Assembly: GCA_030705885.1 (NCBI GenBank)
Contig: JAUZPN010000005.1
Span: 1-47,132 of the forward strand
Reading direction: 5' to 3'
DNA: 47,132 nt
From: Bacillota bacterium
GTDB taxonomy: Bacteria > Bacillota > Clostridia > Clostridiales > Clostridiaceae
Shown: piece after piece, positions 8,576-16,632 of the stretch
How positions within the stretch are numbered: position 1 is the first letter of the stretch
Layout of the letters: each line of letters begins with the position of its first letter
Position numbers and translations under genes: made by a program
The notes under the pieces: generated by a model
Told to the model about the DNA's origin: nothing
The model's database searches: none
Seen by the model: the letters and a program-made list of their open reading frames with translations, nothing else

Positions 8576-9307
8576 TTAAAGATAATCTTTATAAGTTTTC
8601 TGCTTAATCTGTGAATTAATTTTTAAAATTTCATGATTATTTTCTATAAATTCAATAACGTCTTTAATATCAATAGGCTCTTCTTTATATAAATTATCAT
8701 ATATTGTTTTTATTACATTAAAGTCCTCTAAGGTATCAAGTGTAAGCCTGTACTCTGGTTTATTTAGAATTCCCTTAGCATTTATAAAGGTTAGTTTAAA
8801 TTTATCTGGATTATCTAAAAAATATGAAATTACATGTTCTCTCTGATAGTCCTTATCTGCTTCAAAATAAGCTTTTTCCAGTGCTTCAAATGTAAAAGCT
8901 TCTGATGTAACTCCAACAGGTAAATTTTCTTTTAAAATATAATCACACTTTACTTTTATTCCTTCTTCAACAATCTCATCTATTGTGGTATAATCAACAA
9001 ATGGACAATCACATGTTACTCTTATAATAAAATCTGCATTATACTCTTTAGCACAAAAGTAATATCTCTCAAGCACATCATTTTCATTTCCCATAAAATA
9101 TTCAATGTTATTATTATTAAAAATATCGATCAAAGCTTTATCCTTTTCAGTATTAGGTATAGCAAAAATAATTTTATTCAATTTTGAACATTTTTTTAGT
9201 CTTTCATAAATAAGTTCTACTATAGTCTTATTCCTAATATTCATAAGAACCTTACCAGGTAATCTACTTGACCCCATTCTTGCCTGAACTATACAAACTA
9301 CATTCAT
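8576..9307 (-). CDS. SpsF-like cytidylyltransferase (copy 1)
   Basis: This 243-residue nucleotidyltransferase begins CIVQARMGSSRLPGKVL, the Gly/Arg/Lys loop of the CMP-sugar synthetase superfamily, and has VTCDCPFVD (the acidic metal site) near residue 100 and EYRLTLDTLEDF near 200. SpsF/PseF-type enzymes activate the 9-carbon sugar as the CMP derivative. It lies directly upstream of neuB and downstream of a DegT aminotransferase, so it is the best candidate for the CMP-nonulosonate step. A second relative lies at 15.1 kb, so the two may activate different sugars. Confidence 0.85.
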   Translation of the reverse strand: MNVVCIVQARMGSSRLPGKVLMNIRNKTIVELIYERLKKCSKLNKIIFAIPNTEKDKALIDIFNNNNIEYFMGNENDVLERYYFCAKEYNADFIIRVTCDCPFVDYTTIDEIVEEGIKVKCDYILKENLPVGVTSEAFTFEALEKAYFEADKDYQREHVISYFLDNPDKFKLTFINAKGILNKPEYRLTLDTLEDFNVIKTIYDNLYKEEPIDIKDVIEFIENNHEILKINSQIKQKTYKDYL

Positions 9308-9317
9308 TCATTTCACC

Positions 9318-10385
9318 TCATGATATTATGTTTAACAAAGCCTTACACATAACTTCTATTTCTTTTTCTTTTAAACCAGGATATACTGGAATTGAAACTA
9401 TCCTTTTTTGTGCCTTTTCTGAATTCGTATATATTTTTTTATCTAACCCAAGATAGTTGTGAAGAGCTGGATATACCCCCCTGCCAAATTCAATTTCATA
9501 CTCATAACCTTTTTTTACAACTTGTTCCGCAGTAATATTTTCAGGAATTTCTACAAGATACCTAAAATATATATGATTATTTGATATGTCAGGTAGTGAT
9601 ATATTTTTATTTTTTATTAATATTTTTGTTATTTTATCAGCATTTTCTTTTCTCATTTTTATAAGTTCATCTATTCTTTTTAATTGTTCATTTACAAGTA
9701 CTGCATTAAGCTCACCCATGGTGTAGTTATAATTCACAGTATACTTTCCCACATTTCCATAACTTAACAAGCTGTCAATTTCAGTTTTATACCTTTCATT
9801 GTTTGTAAGAATTACTCCTCCTACATCAGCTGAAATAACCTTAGATTTATGTAAAGAAAATATCGATACATCTCCAGCACTACCTACTAATTCACCATTA
9901 CTGAACTTTGCTCCTAAGGATAAAGTTCCATCTTCAATTATTGGTATATTATATCTTTTGATTTTTTCTATATTGGCTGGAACACCAAACATATGAGGTA
10001 CAATTATTGCTTTTGTTTTATCATTTATTTCATTAGCTATTTTATCTGCATCTATATTAAAATTCATATTAATTACATCATATTTAATATCTACAAGGTT
10101 AGGTACAGCACCCACATAACTAATCGCATTTAATATTGCTACACAAGTATGGGTACTGCATATTACTTCATCTCCACTACCAACTTTAAGTGAAAGTAAT
10201 GCAAGATGTAGTGCTGATGATCCAGAATTAACAGCATTACAATATTTAACACCAATATATTTAGAAAAATTGTTTTGGAAGTTGCTAATTGGATCTATGT
10301 TTTCATTATCCATTATTTTTTTTAAATATCTATTAATTGCTTCTTTATCCGTATCAATTATGTGAGGTTTAACTAATCTAATCAT
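9318..10385 (-). CDS. DegT/DnrJ/EryC1 sugar aminotransferase (copy 2)
   Basis: This 355-residue PLP enzyme has the DegT layout: AVNSGSSALHLALLSLKVG, EVICSTHTCVAILNA, IPIIEDGTLSLGA (PLP-binding Asp) and SIFSLHKSKVISADVGGVI, where the Lys after FSLH is the probable Schiff-base residue. PseC/LegC/SpsC members aminate the 4-keto sugar made by the dehydratase. GGAAGAAGAAA precedes the ATG. Close to the cytidylyltransferase and neuB, it is a strong candidate for the C4-amination step. The other DegT gene at 11.7 kb may serve the same or a second sugar. Confidence 0.9.
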   Translation of the reverse strand: MIRLVKPHIIDTDKEAINRYLKKIMDNENIDPISNFQNNFSKYIGVKYCNAVNSGSSALHLALLSLKVGSGDEVICSTHTCVAILNAISYVGAVPNLVDIKYDVINMNFNIDADKIANEINDKTKAIIVPHMFGVPANIEKIKRYNIPIIEDGTLSLGAKFSNGELVGSAGDVSIFSLHKSKVISADVGGVILTNNERYKTEIDSLLSYGNVGKYTVNYNYTMGELNAVLVNEQLKRIDELIKMRKENADKITKILIKNKNISLPDISNNHIYFRYLVEIPENITAEQVVKKGYEYEIEFGRGVYPALHNYLGLDKKIYTNSEKAQKRIVSIPVYPGLKEKEIEVMCKALLNIIS

Positions 10386-10415
10386 TTTCTTCTTCCTTTT
10401 TGTTGATATTAAAAA

Positions 10416-11090
10416 TTATTTTTCAAATACAACCTTAAAATTCGAATCGCAAAATTTTCCATTCTCATGTGTCTCAATAATTTCATCTATAAAAACATTT
10501 TTAAATTTACTAAACAAACTTTGTAACTCATCCTTTTCAAAGAAATGCATTGTCATACCATTCTCATTAAAAGCACCATTATTAGAATCTTCTTCTTGTA
10601 TAATAAATGTATTTTTTTCTATTTCTTTTCCATCACCAAATCTATAATCCTTTTTATTTCTTACTACCAAGATTCCCTTGCCGCTAGGCTTTAATATTCT
10701 ATAAATTTCCTCTATGGCCTTTTTTATCTCATACTTTTTACAGTAGTATAAAACACCATAACATACTATTCCATCAAAAATATTATCTTCAAAGGGTAAT
10801 TCATCTACTGCTGCTACTTTCAACGTTGCCTTAAGTCCTGCATATTCAAGAGTTTTTTTAGCATTTGATATTCCTTCTTTTGATATATCAACTCCATAAG
10901 TATCAATATTCTCATTAGCCATAAAGTAAACATGTCTTCCAGCACCGCAGCCTAAATCTAACACTTTTGTTTTTTCATTTCTGGTAAAATTTCTAAAAAC
11001 AAATTGTACTATTTGTTCACTTGGATACTTTGGTCTAAACCTAGATTGACTATGTAACATTTCCCACTTTTTCTGTATATCATTATTCAC
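10416..11090 (-). CDS. Class I SAM-dependent methyltransferase
   Basis: This is a Rossmann-type methyltransferase with motif I VLDLGCGAGRHVYFMA (about residue 40), the acidic strand YGVDIS, LPFEDNIFDGIVCYGVLYY, and IYRILKPSGKGILVVRNK. The longest frame begins at GTG 11099, but that GTG is inside GGAG. GTG 11090 lies 8 nt after it and is the better start (224 residues). The acceptor is unknown. Placed between the acetyltransferase and aminotransferase genes, it probably N- or O-methylates the nonulosonic acid or a group attached to it. Confidence 0.85.
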   Translation of the reverse strand: MNNDIQKKWEMLHSQSRFRPKYPSEQIVQFVFRNFTRNEKTKVLDLGCGAGRHVYFMANENIDTYGVDISKEGISNAKKTLEYAGLKATLKVAAVDELPFEDNIFDGIVCYGVLYYCKKYEIKKAIEEIYRILKPSGKGILVVRNKKDYRFGDGKEIEKNTFIIQEEDSNNGAFNENGMTMHFFEKDELQSLFSKFKNVFIDEIIETHENGKFCDSNFKVVFEK

Positions 11091-11140
11091 CTTTATCACT
11101 CCATTAAGATAATATTAGACTCTATTTTAAAACTGTATTG

Positions 11141-11686
11141 CTACTTTTTCCATTCATCTTTCAATAATCCAAACTCTAATACATCTAAATAAGTACCCTT
11201 CTTAAATTCTGCTTTTCTTCTTATACCCTCTTTTTTAAATCCAAGAGATTCAGCTAATCCTAACATACCTTTGTTTCCTTCAATTGTTCCACAATAAATT
11301 CTATTTAAATTTAGTTCCATAAAACCATGATTAATGATTAATTTAGCACATTCTTTTCCAACATTCTTTCCCCAAAAACCTTTTTCTCCTATAATAATTG
11401 CAAACTCTGCACTTCTATTAATATAATTGATATTTTGTAATGAAACATTGCCTAGATGTATGTTATTTTCTTTATCAATGATTGCTAAAACTAGTTGTTT
11501 GTCTGAACTGTTAACAGAGTCAATATAATCTTTTATTGCTTCTTCTGTGTAGGGAAATCTATGATGTGAATTTGCCTGACATACTTTTTCATCATCAAAC
11601 CAATGAATGTAATTTTCATTTATATCCTTTGAAGATAATATCCTCAAATAAATATTATCTCCTTCTATAAAAGCTCTATCTCTCAT
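11141..11686 (-). CDS. GNAT N-acetyltransferase (PseH/SpsD-like)
   Basis: This 181-residue RimJ/RimL-type GNAT protein has the acetyl-CoA loop EKGFWGKNVGKECAKLI (a variant of Q/RxxGxG/A) and GLAESLGFKKEGIRRKAEF near the C-terminus. In nonulosonic acid pathways such enzymes acetylate the amino group added by the aminotransferase before UDP removal. Its ATG overlaps the aminotransferase stop by one base (TAATG), with AGAGAGGAATT as ribosome site, which implies translational coupling and a shared substrate. General sugar N-acyltransferase activity is well supported; the acetyl donor is assumed. Confidence 0.85.
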   Translation of the reverse strand: MRDRAFIEGDNIYLRILSSKDINENYIHWFDDEKVCQANSHHRFPYTEEAIKDYIDSVNSSDKQLVLAIIDKENNIHLGNVSLQNINYINRSAEFAIIIGEKGFWGKNVGKECAKLIINHGFMELNLNRIYCGTIEGNKGMLGLAESLGFKKEGIRRKAEFKKGTYLDVLEFGLLKDEWKK

Positions 11687-12990
11687 TATATCAATTCCTC
11701 TCTATTTTCCCAAACCTTATTAAATGCTCTTATCACATCATCCATATCATTTTTAGTCATTGATGGAAGCATAAATTCCATACTAAATAGTTCTTCATAA
11801 TGCATTCTTTCGGTCACTGGACAAATTCCTTTACTATAATTTAACTCTCCTTTGTACATTGTGCATTTAAAAGGACATCCTTTGTCACCATAAGCAATTA
11901 AATTTTGATACATTGGCTCCAGATATAATGGTTTAACATATCCTGAACCTATAGCTACACCTTCATTTTCCCTTAGCTTAAAAGGCATAAGCTCTGAAGC
12001 TATTGCATTTACAAATTTATCTCTAAAAACTCCAGCAATCTTCTTATCAAATTTAATAGGCAAATCATAAAATGCATGTTTGCAATTTTTACGTACTTTT
12101 CCAATCTTTAAACAAGGTATCTTCGATAATTCATTACATAAATATTCTACATTTTCTAATCTCTTATCTAATAATCCATTTAACTTTTTTAGCTGTTCTC
12201 TAGCAACAGCTGCTTCTAACTCTGTCATTCTATAATTGAAACCAAGCATATTAACAAGTGAACTGTATCCTTTTGCTTCTACAACAGCTTCTGCATGATT
12301 TCTAATTAATCTTATTTTATCTGCTAACTCATCATTATCTGTCACAACTAAACTTCCTTCACCACAGTGGATATGTTTATGATAATTTAAAGAAAATACA
12401 CCTATATCTCCAAGTGTCCCTGCAAATTTGTCCTTATATTTTGCTCCAGGAGCTTGTGCTGCATCTTCTATAACTATAAGATTATGTTTTTTTGCAATAG
12501 CATTAATTCTCTCAGCATCATACGGCTGTCCAAAAATGTCTACAACTATAATTGCCTTTGTTCTTTCTGTTAATCTTTCTTCTATAGAATTTGGATCAAG
12601 GCAGAAATAGTCTTCTTCTATATCTGCAAAAACAGGAATTGCATTATATACTAGAGCTGCTGTAGCTGAAGCTGTCATTGTAAAAGGGGAAACTATAACC
12701 TCATCTCCTGGACCTGCTCCTGATGCGCCTACCGCGCAATATAATCCAGAAGTTGCAGAATTTACAGCTATTGCATGTTTTACGTTAAAATATTCAGCCC
12801 ACTCGCTTTCTAATTTTCTAATTTCTTCCCCTCCATAAAAGTCTTCATGCCAAACTCCTAAAAACCTTGATAACTTACCTGATTTAATAACTCTTTCTAC
12901 AGCCTTAATTTCTTCTTGACCTACTGTTACATATTCAGGAAATAACTCCGTTTTTATCTTTTGTCCTCCATTAATAGCTAACTTTTTCAT
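11686..12990 (-). CDS. DegT/DnrJ/EryC1 sugar aminotransferase (copy 1), long form
   Basis: This 434-residue PLP aminotransferase has AVNSATSGLYCAVGASGAG, EVIVSPFTMTASATAAL, VIEDAAQAPGA (PLP-binding Asp) and VFSLNYHKHIHCGEGSLVV (Schiff-base Lys). It is about 60-70 residues longer than typical PseC. The C-terminal half has a Cys-bearing stretch (GDKGCPFKCTMYKGELNYSK) ahead of a final helix. It overlaps the preceding gene by 4 bases (ATGA) and the GNAT gene by one, so the three form a tightly coupled block. It may make a different amino sugar from the aminotransferase at 9.3 kb. Confidence 0.88.
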   Translation of the reverse strand: MKKLAINGGQKIKTELFPEYVTVGQEEIKAVERVIKSGKLSRFLGVWHEDFYGGEEIRKLESEWAEYFNVKHAIAVNSATSGLYCAVGASGAGPGDEVIVSPFTMTASATAALVYNAIPVFADIEEDYFCLDPNSIEERLTERTKAIIVVDIFGQPYDAERINAIAKKHNLIVIEDAAQAPGAKYKDKFAGTLGDIGVFSLNYHKHIHCGEGSLVVTDNDELADKIRLIRNHAEAVVEAKGYSSLVNMLGFNYRMTELEAAVAREQLKKLNGLLDKRLENVEYLCNELSKIPCLKIGKVRKNCKHAFYDLPIKFDKKIAGVFRDKFVNAIASELMPFKLRENEGVAIGSGYVKPLYLEPMYQNLIAYGDKGCPFKCTMYKGELNYSKGICPVTERMHYEELFSMEFMLPSMTKNDMDDVIRAFNKVWENREELI

Positions 12991-14123
12991 ATAAATTCCT
13001 CCATAAAATTAATTACTTTCTTTATTGCTCCATTCTTAAAATTTAGCGAATAACTGGCATAATACTGATTAACAATAAAGTCATTTAGCACATTTTCAAG
13101 TTTGCTCTTTGTTAGTACAGTTTGTAACTGTCCTGTTTGATTTAAAAAAAATGGGTTTTTACCTTTAAGTCCTATTTGAACACTAATAATAGGTTTACCA
13201 ATTATAGCTGCCTCTATTAGAAACATTGATGACATACCACATATAATATCGGATGCATTAATAGCTATCATTGCATCAGTATTTTTATCTAGTAAAACTT
13301 GCAGATTTTTATTTCCAACTTTTGAAATAAAATCCGAATAATTATTTATTTCATCTTTTGGATGAAGCCTTATAATAATTATTATTCTTTTATTACACTC
13401 ACTTGAAATCTTATTAATACATTCATATATTTCATAAAGTATAGTTTTATCAGTATATCCAATATGATCTTGAGCTTTATCATCTTCATCATAAGTTTTA
13501 GTAATTGCTTCTGTAGCAAAAGTAATTATTATATCCGAATCCACACATCCAATATTTTTCTTATATTTTAATATATCATCACTGCATATTAAATTATTTT
13601 TATTTATTAAATAATCAAAATAAGGTTGACCTGTAACCTCAATCTTATAATCTTCTATGCCTTCTTTCATCATCTGCTGTTTTGCATATTCATCCATAAC
13701 AAGTATTTTTGTAGGCAAATAGGAGTGAGTTTTCTTAAAATTATATTCTTCAATTTGTGCTAAAGTAAATTCAGAAAATCTAATTCCATAACTCATCCAT
13801 TGATCAAGTATAGCAAAACAAGGTATATTTAATTTTTCTGATGCTTTCCATAAATATTTTTCTGTAAAATCATCTGCACTTGTACCAGTAATAATAAAGT
13901 CTGGAGATTCATGAATTAAAAAATCAGTTATTGATTCTAATGTTATTTGTTGCAAATAATTGAGAATATCAATTCCACCATATCCAAATTGCTTGTATTT
14001 ATTTAAAGCATAATCTTTGCCAAATAACTTTACTTCATATTCCTTTTCTTTTAAAACGTTTATCAATGGTGTAACAACATTTGCACCACCTGGATCTCTA
14101 GAAAAAAGTAATATTTTTTTCAT
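12987..14123 (-). CDS. Putative GT-B-fold glycosyltransferase
   Basis: This 378-residue soluble protein opens KKILLFSRDPGGANVVTPLI, a two-Rossmann-domain style start. The C-terminal half has IIIRLHPKDEINNY and IICGMSSMFLIEAAIIGKPI, features shared by CDP-glycerol transferase/UDP-GlcNAc 2-epimerase-like GT-B enzymes that bind a nucleotide sugar between domains. There is no membrane segment. Its last bases overlap the aminotransferase start (ATGA). A transferase for the flagellar sugar or an epimerase-like enzyme are both possible. The family assignment is by overall look, not by a diagnostic motif. Confidence 0.6.
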   Translation of the reverse strand: MKKILLFSRDPGGANVVTPLINVLKEKEYEVKLFGKDYALNKYKQFGYGGIDILNYLQQITLESITDFLIHESPDFIITGTSADDFTEKYLWKASEKLNIPCFAILDQWMSYGIRFSEFTLAQIEEYNFKKTHSYLPTKILVMDEYAKQQMMKEGIEDYKIEVTGQPYFDYLINKNNLICSDDILKYKKNIGCVDSDIIITFATEAITKTYDEDDKAQDHIGYTDKTILYEIYECINKISSECNKRIIIIIRLHPKDEINNYSDFISKVGNKNLQVLLDKNTDAMIAINASDIICGMSSMFLIEAAIIGKPIISVQIGLKGKNPFFLNQTGQLQTVLTKSKLENVLNDFIVNQYYASYSLNFKNGAIKKVINFMEEFI

Positions 14124-14152
14124 ATTCTCACAACTTTCTGTAAAAATGCACT

Positions 14153-15127
14153 TTAATTTGTAATTCCCTTACCTTGTAATTCTAAACAAACTTTCAATAC
14201 TTCATATCCATCTTTAAATGTACATTTTAGTTTTTCTCCTATCACAAGGTAGTTATATATATTTTTAACTGCACTTTCTATTGCAGTATCATTCTCATTC
14301 CTATAATCATAAGTTTTAACTAAATTCTTATAACCATTAAAAATTTTATTTTCTTTTACACTAAATTTTTCTATTTTTAAATAGTCAGAATCCTCGAATC
14401 TAATTCTTCCCTTTTCAAACAAAAGATCCATTCCAAAAATCGTATAATTATTACAGTCAATAGCCTGTAAATAAAATTTTTTACCATTTTCTAAAATTAA
14501 TTCTGCCGTTACACTAGGGTCATCCTTATAATAATCTAATATTGATGCTGTTACATATTTATCTTTAATATCACTTAATAAAAATCTTATAAGGTCTACT
14601 GCATGAGAACCATTATGAAGGACTCCTTTACCATAATAGCAAGTACCTGTACTAAATTTACCATAAACACCTGTTAATATTTCATTTTTAATCAATTCAT
14701 ATTCATTAACGAATCTTCTAGAATAGTTAACTACAATCTCTGTTGTTTTTCTATTTATAATTTCTAATATTTCATCTGCCTGTTTAATAGTTTTAGTCAC
14801 AGGCTTTTCCAAAAATATTATCTTTGGTTCGTATTCTAATACTTCTTTTAAAACATTATAATGATATTCATCTGGTACTGCAATAACTACAACATCTATC
14901 TGATTTTTTCTAAATGCATCCTTCAGTGAATTGAAATATTGTCCACCCCAAATTTCTGAAGCTAATTTAGCCTTATTACAATCAATATCTAAAAAACCCA
15001 GTAACCTGAAGCCATTGTTTTTTGTAAATGCATGAGAATGAGTTATAATAGTACTTAAACTTGGTTTGTCAAAAAATGCTGAAATTTTACCCGCACCTAT
15101 AATTAAAACATTATACTTGTTTTCCAT
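14153..15127 (-). CDS. Gfo/Idh/MocA family sugar oxidoreductase
   Basis: This 324-residue NAD(P)-dependent oxidoreductase has an N-terminal Rossmann motif NVLIIGAGKISAFF, LLGFLDIDCNKA, VIAVPDEYHYNVL and the hallmark IIFLEKPVTKT (EKP, about residue 107). The C-terminal domain has the active-site segment GVLHNGSHAVDLIRFLL. Family members oxidise or epimerise sugar hydroxyls, often before an aminotransferase makes an amino sugar. It overlaps the cytidylyltransferase gene by 17 bases. None of the standard pseudaminic or legionaminic steps needs it, so it suggests a tailored or second sugar. Confidence 0.87.
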   Translation of the reverse strand: MENKYNVLIIGAGKISAFFDKPSLSTIITHSHAFTKNNGFRLLGFLDIDCNKAKLASEIWGGQYFNSLKDAFRKNQIDVVVIAVPDEYHYNVLKEVLEYEPKIIFLEKPVTKTIKQADEILEIINRKTTEIVVNYSRRFVNEYELIKNEILTGVYGKFSTGTCYYGKGVLHNGSHAVDLIRFLLSDIKDKYVTASILDYYKDDPSVTAELILENGKKFYLQAIDCNNYTIFGMDLLFEKGRIRFEDSDYLKIEKFSVKENKIFNGYKNLVKTYDYRNENDTAIESAVKNIYNYLVIGEKLKCTFKDGYEVLKVCLELQGKGITN

Positions 15128-15911
15128 ATTTTTCTTCCCATTCTCTTTGTTCCATAAAAGGGTCTTTTCTGTGGGTATGTTCTAATGCTTCTGTAAGTTG
15201 TTGATTATCTAGTAATAGTTCAACCACATCTTCTGCAGAAAAATCAGGATCTATTTGATAAAGCTTCTCATATACTTTTTTTATAAATTCATAATCTTCA
15301 TTTGTATCAAGAGTAATTTCCAATTCAGGATGATTTATTTTTTCATGTGCTTTCCAACTTAGCAGCCTGTATTTTTCAGGGTGAGTATAAATATATAAAG
15401 ATACATGTTCATGGTCTACAGGTGATTTAGTAATAACATTTACTTCTTCTAAAATAGCTACTGGAAAAATATCTACATCAAATCCTCTAGGAAATGTTCT
15501 ATCAATTGCATTAGATGCAAAATCATATTCTCCAGAGAAAAACATTTCTAATAATTTATCAATATGTCTCCAATCAATGACTGGACAATCACCAGTTATT
15601 TCAACAATAATTTCTGCATCAACGGACTTTGCTGATTCTAATACCCTTAATAATACATCATTTTCGCTGCCTCTATAATATTTACATCCTATTTTTTCAC
15701 ATAATTCAACAATAGGATCATCATCTCTATTTACTGTAGTAGCAACAACAACTTCATCTAAATATTTACTTCTTTTTAATCTTTCTATAATATGCTGCAA
15801 ATCTGGTTTTCCGCAAAAATCCTTAAGCACTTTACCAGGAAGTCTTGATGATGTCATTCTTGCTTCTATTGTTGCACATATTTTACCTTTATTCTTATAC
15901 AACTTCATCAC
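15111..15911 (-). CDS. SpsF-like cytidylyltransferase (copy 2)
   Basis: This 266-residue relative of the 8.6-9.3 kb gene has ATIEARMTSSRLPGKVLKDF at the start, ITGDCPVIDWRHID (acidic metal site) and ELEITLDTNEDYEFIKKVYE later. It should activate a sugar acid as a CMP derivative or act as a SpsF-type transferase. The frame begins GTG-ATG at 15911/15908 after AGAAGAGG. Spacing is short, so TTG 15902 is a possible alternative. Its end overlaps the oxidoreductase gene. Its divergence from copy 1 argues for a separate substrate rather than a recent duplicate. Confidence 0.83.
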   Translation of the reverse strand: MMKLYKNKGKICATIEARMTSSRLPGKVLKDFCGKPDLQHIIERLKRSKYLDEVVVATTVNRDDDPIVELCEKIGCKYYRGSENDVLLRVLESAKSVDAEIIVEITGDCPVIDWRHIDKLLEMFFSGEYDFASNAIDRTFPRGFDVDIFPVAILEEVNVITKSPVDHEHVSLYIYTHPEKYRLLSWKAHEKINHPELEITLDTNEDYEFIKKVYEKLYQIDPDFSAEDVVELLLDNQQLTEALEHTHRKDPFMEQREWEEKYGKQV

Positions 15912-15916
15912 CTCTT

Positions 15917-16555
15917 CTATTTAGACAATAAATACATAAAATCTACATTTTCATTATTTAAATACTTATACAGCTTCTGTTTTATCAATTTAAGCTCTGG
16001 GTTATATTTTATATATTCTTTGGAATAGTCTCCTTTCCAAAGTGCATTATTATTTCCCCTGTACTCAACTTCCATAAATGTTTCTAAATAGTATTCAAAG
16101 CCCCATATATACTTTTTGCTACATCTAATAATTTCTTTCATTACATTAGATAAGTTTTCAGGAGCTATATGGATTAAAACACCACTAGTAAACACTAAAT
16201 CAAAATATTCATCTTTGAATGGTATATCATCTGCCACTCCTTGTATTATATTAATTCCTTTAGTTAAGTCCTTTGCTCTTTGAACTGCATAAGGTTGTAA
16301 TTCTATTCCATATAAATTATTGAACCCCATTTGTTGAAGCAATCTTAATTGATTTCCAACATTACACCCTACTTCTAATATTTTTTTATTCTCTAATCCT
16401 AAATTCTTGATAAATTCTTCATTCATTTCAATTCTATCTACACCATAGTTTCCTATATAAGCCTCATTTAGTTTATTAGGATTTAATATATTTCTTTCAG
16501 TATACTCTTGACCAAAATCACTTAACCATAATTTTTTTTGAATATTATTTTCCAT
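15917..16555 (-). CDS. SAM-dependent methyltransferase, pseudaminic-acid-locus type
   Basis: This 212-residue class I methyltransferase begins with a segment typical of the methylases found beside pseudaminic acid genes (KKLWLSDFGQEYTERN). Motif I is ILEVGCNVGNQLRLLQQMG, followed by LYGIELQPYAVQRA, IPFKDEYFDLVFTSGVLIHI and a C-terminal Trp/Tyr-rich part. The open frame runs to 16609, but ATG 16555 has GGTGAAG upstream and fits the family length. It lies right after the Maf gene and five bases before the next gene. Its substrate is probably the nonulosonic acid or the glycan. Confidence 0.85.
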   Translation of the reverse strand: MENNIQKKLWLSDFGQEYTERNILNPNKLNEAYIGNYGVDRIEMNEEFIKNLGLENKKILEVGCNVGNQLRLLQQMGFNNLYGIELQPYAVQRAKDLTKGINIIQGVADDIPFKDEYFDLVFTSGVLIHIAPENLSNVMKEIIRCSKKYIWGFEYYLETFMEVEYRGNNNALWKGDYSKEYIKYNPELKLIKQKLYKYLNNENVDFMYLLSK

Positions 16556-16632
16556 ATAAATATCTTCACCAACCTTATTCTTATTAATATCTTTTCTTTT
16601 AATCTTCATAGATTTATATTTTATATATCTTT

